Source of the DNA: an uncultured Christensenella sp.
GTDB taxonomy: Bacteria > Bacillota > Clostridia > Christensenellales > UBA1242
Direction: 5' to 3'
DNA length: 5,582 bases
Assembly: GCA_948471335.1 (NCBI GenBank)
Contig: CAOKRZ010000057.1
Location: 1-5,582, forward strand
The notes beneath the pieces are model-generated. The model searched no databases. It saw nothing but the letters and a program-made list of their open reading frames with translations, and had not been told where the DNA came from. Below are positions 5,208 through 5,582 of the stretch, piece by piece. Made by a program: the position numbers and the translations under genes. Every line of letters begins with the position of its first letter. Within the stretch, counting starts at the first letter, position 1.

Positions 5208-5416
5208 GCTGCTGTAAGCATAATTCCGCCGTCAATACAAGCAGACACAATGAGGTAAATTGCAGAAATCAAAACTAAGATATAGATGATTCTTGCAATG
5301 ATTGGACACCAACCGAACATCCAGTCAACGAGGTTGAATCTGAATAGTCCAACAAGTCCCCAATTTATGCCGCCTATAAGAAGCAGAATGAGCGCAATAT
5401 AGTTTGCCGCGATCAT
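5198..5416 (-). CDS. DUF378 (YuzA-like) small membrane protein, 72 aa
   Basis: The protein has two hydrophobic helices, about residues 5-25 and 38-60, with the family's hallmark GGINWGLVGLF (15-25) in the first and RIIYILVLISAIYLI (42-56) in the second. This pattern identifies DUF378, a small integral membrane family of unknown function that includes B. subtilis YuzA. The ATG at 5416 is chosen because GGGAGGG lies directly upstream. A longer in-frame reading from 5455 would add 13 residues, but it has no comparable site and would start almost on the mnmA stop. The gene lies 41 bases after mnmA on the same strand with no terminator or clear promoter between, so it is probably co-transcribed with mnmA. 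No functional link between the two is evident. Confidence 0.85.
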   Translation of the reverse strand: MIAANYIALILLLIGGINWGLVGLFRFNLVDWMFGWCPIIARIIYILVLISAIYLIVSACIDGGIMLTAAKR

Positions 5417-5421
5417 GTTTA

Positions 5422-5428
5422 CCCTCCC
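5422..5428 (-). promoter_or_regulatory. Ribosome binding site of the DUF378 gene
   Basis: GGGAGGG lies 5 bases before the ATG at 5416 and decides the shorter, 72-residue start over the longer open frame. Confidence 0.75.
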
Positions 5429-5457
5429 TACTTCTAGTTTGGGCAAATAAATCAAAA

Positions 5458-5582
5458 TTATTTCACATTTTTAAAATATTCGTCAATTGTGCCGCCGCCT
5501 AAGCATTGCCCATCTTCTTTATATAAGACAACAAATTGCCCGGGAGTGATTGCGCGCTGTGGCTCAAAGAAATCAACCTTTA
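5458..5582 (-). CDS. mnmA: tRNA-specific 2-thiouridylase MnmA, C-terminal fragment (5' end outside window)
   Basis: The minus-strand frame entering from the right edge encodes the last 40 residues and a TAA stop (5460-5458). The stretch FEPQRAITPGQFVVLY followed by CLGGGTID is the highly conserved C-terminal beta-barrel of MnmA (TrmU), which ends with this LGGG(T/I)I motif. MnmA activates U34 of tRNA-Lys, -Glu and -Gln with ATP and transfers sulfur to make 2-thiouridine in the cytosol. The catalytic cysteines and P-loop lie outside the window. The short tail DEYFKNVK after the motif is typical of the family. DUF378 follows 41 bases downstream, probably in the same transcript. Confidence 0.9.
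   Translation of the reverse strand, partial: KVDFFEPQRAITPGQFVVLYKEDGQCLGGGTIDEYFKNVK

Overview
The window is A+T-rich, densely packed bacterial DNA, most likely from a Clostridia-type Firmicute. The evidence is a DUF4364 winged-helix protein (a clostridial family), strong GGAGG-type ribosome binding sites, near-consensus sigma-A promoters, and many short hairpin-plus-U-run terminators. It may be an uncultured gut lineage; that and any finer placement are inference. I see no rRNA, tRNA, CRISPR array, transposase or attachment site.

Layout, left to right. Positions 2-487 (+) hold the C-terminal part of a HAD-superfamily 5'-nucleotidase, cut by the window edge. It converges, across two hairpins, on an unrecognised 254-residue protein (591-1355, -). 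That gene diverges from a DUF4364 gene (1451-2026, +), and their two promoters physically overlap. The DUF4364 gene converges on a TetM/TetO-like ribosomal protection GTPase (2050-3975, -), with one bidirectional terminator serving both. The roughly 280 bases upstream of the GTPase are not empty. They carry a perfect consensus promoter, a seven-codon leader ORF with its own ribosome binding site, a chain of mutually exclusive stems, and a terminator just before the GTPase. This is the layout of a transcription attenuator. Next on the minus strand come a HIT-domain/RNase HI fusion (4252-5121) with a promoter that predicts a leaderless mRNA, a small DUF378 membrane protein (5198-5416), and the last 40 codons of mnmA (5458-5582).

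The genes do not form one pathway. MnmA (tRNA 2-thiolation) and the ribosomal protection GTPase both concern translation; HIT-RNase HI and the nucleotidase concern nucleotides and nucleic acids. The most notable items are the attenuator, the HIT-RNase HI fusion and its leaderless promoter, the atypical residues in the GTPase, and the repeated placement of stop codons inside terminator hairpins.
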